Positions 5,069 through 6,228 of a stretch of 6,228 nt of DNA are shown here, in pieces. Where the stretch lies: positions 1 through 6,228 of the forward strand of contig JALHIE010000154.1 of the NCBI GenBank assembly GCA_022840285.1, in the 5' to 3' direction. A model generated the notes under the pieces. It did not search any database. It saw only the letters and a program-made list of their open reading frames with translations, and was not told where the DNA came from. Every line of letters starts with the position of its first letter. Within the stretch, counting starts at the first letter, position 1. The stretch comes from Porphyromonadaceae bacterium. GTDB taxonomy: Bacteria; Bacteroidota; Bacteroidia; Bacteroidales; Dysgonomonadaceae. A program made the translations under genes and the position numbers.

Positions 5069-5274
5069 CCACCCACGACCTCACGAAACCATTGCGGCGA
5101 CTTACCGTTGCCGAAATCCTTGAACTACAAAAGGCAGCAACCACGCCGCAGCAAACACATCATAATCGTACTATTAACGAGGAATATTTGAAAAAATTAC
5201 GAAAAAAGGCGGCTTGGATAAAAGATGTAGACCCAGAATTATGGTTAAACGAAATACGTGGGCGTGATGCGTAA
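5065..5274 (+). CDS. Hypothetical 69-residue early phage protein
   Basis: The start is in an ATGA overlap with the preceding gene. The product contains RRLTVAEILELQKAA (residues about 11-25), a polar linker with HH, and a basic helical segment EEYLKKLRKKAAWIKDVDP ending WLNEIRGRDA. It is soluble and probably binds a partner protein or nucleic acid, but the family is not recognised. Confidence 0.6.
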   Translation: MTTHDLTKPLRRLTVAEILELQKAATTPQQTHHNRTINEEYLKKLRKKAAWIKDVDPELWLNEIRGRDA

Positions 5275-5385
5275 AGCCGTTTTACAAGATACAAGTTTTT
5301 TCATTAATAATAAACGCAAGTACCGCACTCAATCTGATAAATAAACACAATTCAAACCGCCGGAAGGCATTAAAAAACAATTATC
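5275..5385. other. Leader region before the conserved early gene
   Basis: This 111-base AT-rich gap holds no ORF. No TAnnTTTG promoter element or hairpin terminator was found. GGAAGG occurs at 5362-5367, about 20 bases before the ATG, too far to be a normal ribosome binding site. Confidence 0.4.
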
Positions 5386-6228
5386 ATGAATGAAATTCAA
5401 CAAATCGAAGTCAGTCAATCAGAATTGCTCGAAGCCGTAAATCGGGCAGAAATTGACATTCAAATCGCAACAGCGAAACGCTATCCCCGGGACATTACCC
5501 ACGTCTTGAACCAAATCGCAACCCTCGCCACAATGGACACCGAAACCGCCGAGGATTGCTTCTACGCCCTTCGCAGGGGCAGAGCAGAAGGCGACAACGC
5601 CGTTATCGAAGGGCTATCCGTCCGAATGGCAGAGATTTTTGCCGGGGCATGGGGCAACCTTCGTGTGCAGACGAGAATCGTCGGAAATGACGGCAAAACC
5701 ATTACAGCGCAGGGCGTTTGCCACGACCTCGAAACCAACCTCGCCGTTTCCGTTGAGGTAAAACGCCGCATAACCGACAAATACGGACGTACCTACTCCG
5801 AGGATATGCAGGTCGTAACAGGTAATGCAGCCTCGGCAATCGCTTTCCGGAACGCAATCTTCAAAGTTATTCCGAAGGCAGTTACGAAGAAGGTAATCAA
5901 CGAGGTGAAACAGGTTGCCCTCGGAAAATCCATTGACCTTGAAACCTCTCGCCAACGCATCGTCGAATACTTCGGAAAACTCGGCGTAACACAGCAGCAG
6001 TTGTTCGACTATCTGTCAGTAAAGAAACTCGAAGAAATCGACAAAGAAAGGGTCTTCGAACTCCGTGCCCTCGCAAACGCAATAAAGGAAGGCACAACAA
6101 CGGTCGATGAAACGTTCAGAAAGAATGTAGCCAACGCCGAGAAAATCGCAGAGGAAGCGAAGAAGAAGGCAGAGGAAGCAAAACGCCGGGTGGAAACCTA
6201 CACGAAACCGACAGCAACACCCCGGCAG
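5386..6228 (+). CDS. Conserved phage early protein, probably of the recombination/replication module (3' end outside window)
   Basis: From ATG 5386 the frame stays open to the last base, giving 281 residues. The core resembles a conserved, mostly unnamed phage family: AEIDIQIATAKRYPRD (about residues 21-36), then GLSVRMAEIFAGAWGNLRV (76-94), ITAQGVCHDLETNLAV (106-121), VEVKRRITDKYGRTYSED (123-140) and VTGNAASAIAFRNAIFKVIP (144-163). A middle region (FGKLGVTQQQLFDYL) resembles the helical end seen in annealing and recombination proteins. The visible C-terminus is a long Ala/Lys/Glu helix (EEAKKKAEEAKRR) followed by a Thr/Pro-rich stretch. In other phages, to my memory, such genes lie beside recombination, SSB or exonuclease genes; a role in DNA recombination is inference from family memory and location. 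No catalytic motif is seen. Confidence 0.7.
   Translation, partial: MNEIQQIEVSQSELLEAVNRAEIDIQIATAKRYPRDITHVLNQIATLATMDTETAEDCFYALRRGRAEGDNAVIEGLSVRMAEIFAGAWGNLRVQTRIVGNDGKTITAQGVCHDLETNLAVSVEVKRRITDKYGRTYSEDMQVVTGNAASAIAFRNAIFKVIPKAVTKKVINEVKQVALGKSIDLETSRQRIVEYFGKLGVTQQQLFDYLSVKKLEEIDKERVFELRALANAIKEGTTTVDETFRKNVANAEKIAEEAKKKAEEAKRRVETYTKPTATPRQ

Overview
The window looks like part of a double-stranded DNA phage or prophage of a Bacteroidetes host, probably Bacteroidales. The evidence is family resemblance recognised by eye (a holin with the DLRFGVQAA signature, an M15 peptidase with QRGxRCNxC and SxHxxxxAxD motifs, a DUF6808-like protein), AT-rich translation leaders without strong Shine-Dalgarno sequences, and two matches to the Bacteroidetes -7 element TAnnTTTG. 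No database search was possible.

Bases 1-1319 are the end of a tail or host-recognition module: the 3' end of a probable tail/fibre gene, then a lysine- and glutamate-rich gene of unknown function. This part is visibly more AT-rich than what follows. At about 1235-1393 the reading frame and composition change, and the C-terminal half of an XkdX-like small protein appears in another frame, suggesting a mosaic junction.

Bases 1399-4033 are a tightly packed rightward cassette ending in lysis genes. It starts with an anchored coiled-coil protein, 28- and 40-residue membrane proteins, a 109-residue unknown, and a small membrane protein whose frame is broken or switched by a 28-bp tandem duplication. 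Then come holin, M15 endolysin and a DUF6808-like envelope protein that may be a spanin. Many junctions are ATGA overlaps, and holin and endolysin overlap by 32 bases.

Bases 4034-4549 are a regulatory gap. A Bacteroidetes-type promoter overlaps the stop codon of the last lysis gene and should make an RNA of about 200 nt ending at an intrinsic terminator (4239-4268). A leftward 29-codon ORF faces it and runs into its own terminator (4305-4281). A second rightward promoter candidate lies at 4448-4455.

Bases 4550-6228 are the start of the early module: a small predicted helix-turn-helix protein, two short unknown proteins coupled by ATGA, and a conserved phage protein, open at the window edge, of the kind found near recombination and replication genes. 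The phage therefore appears to switch from late lysis functions to early DNA functions across the gap.
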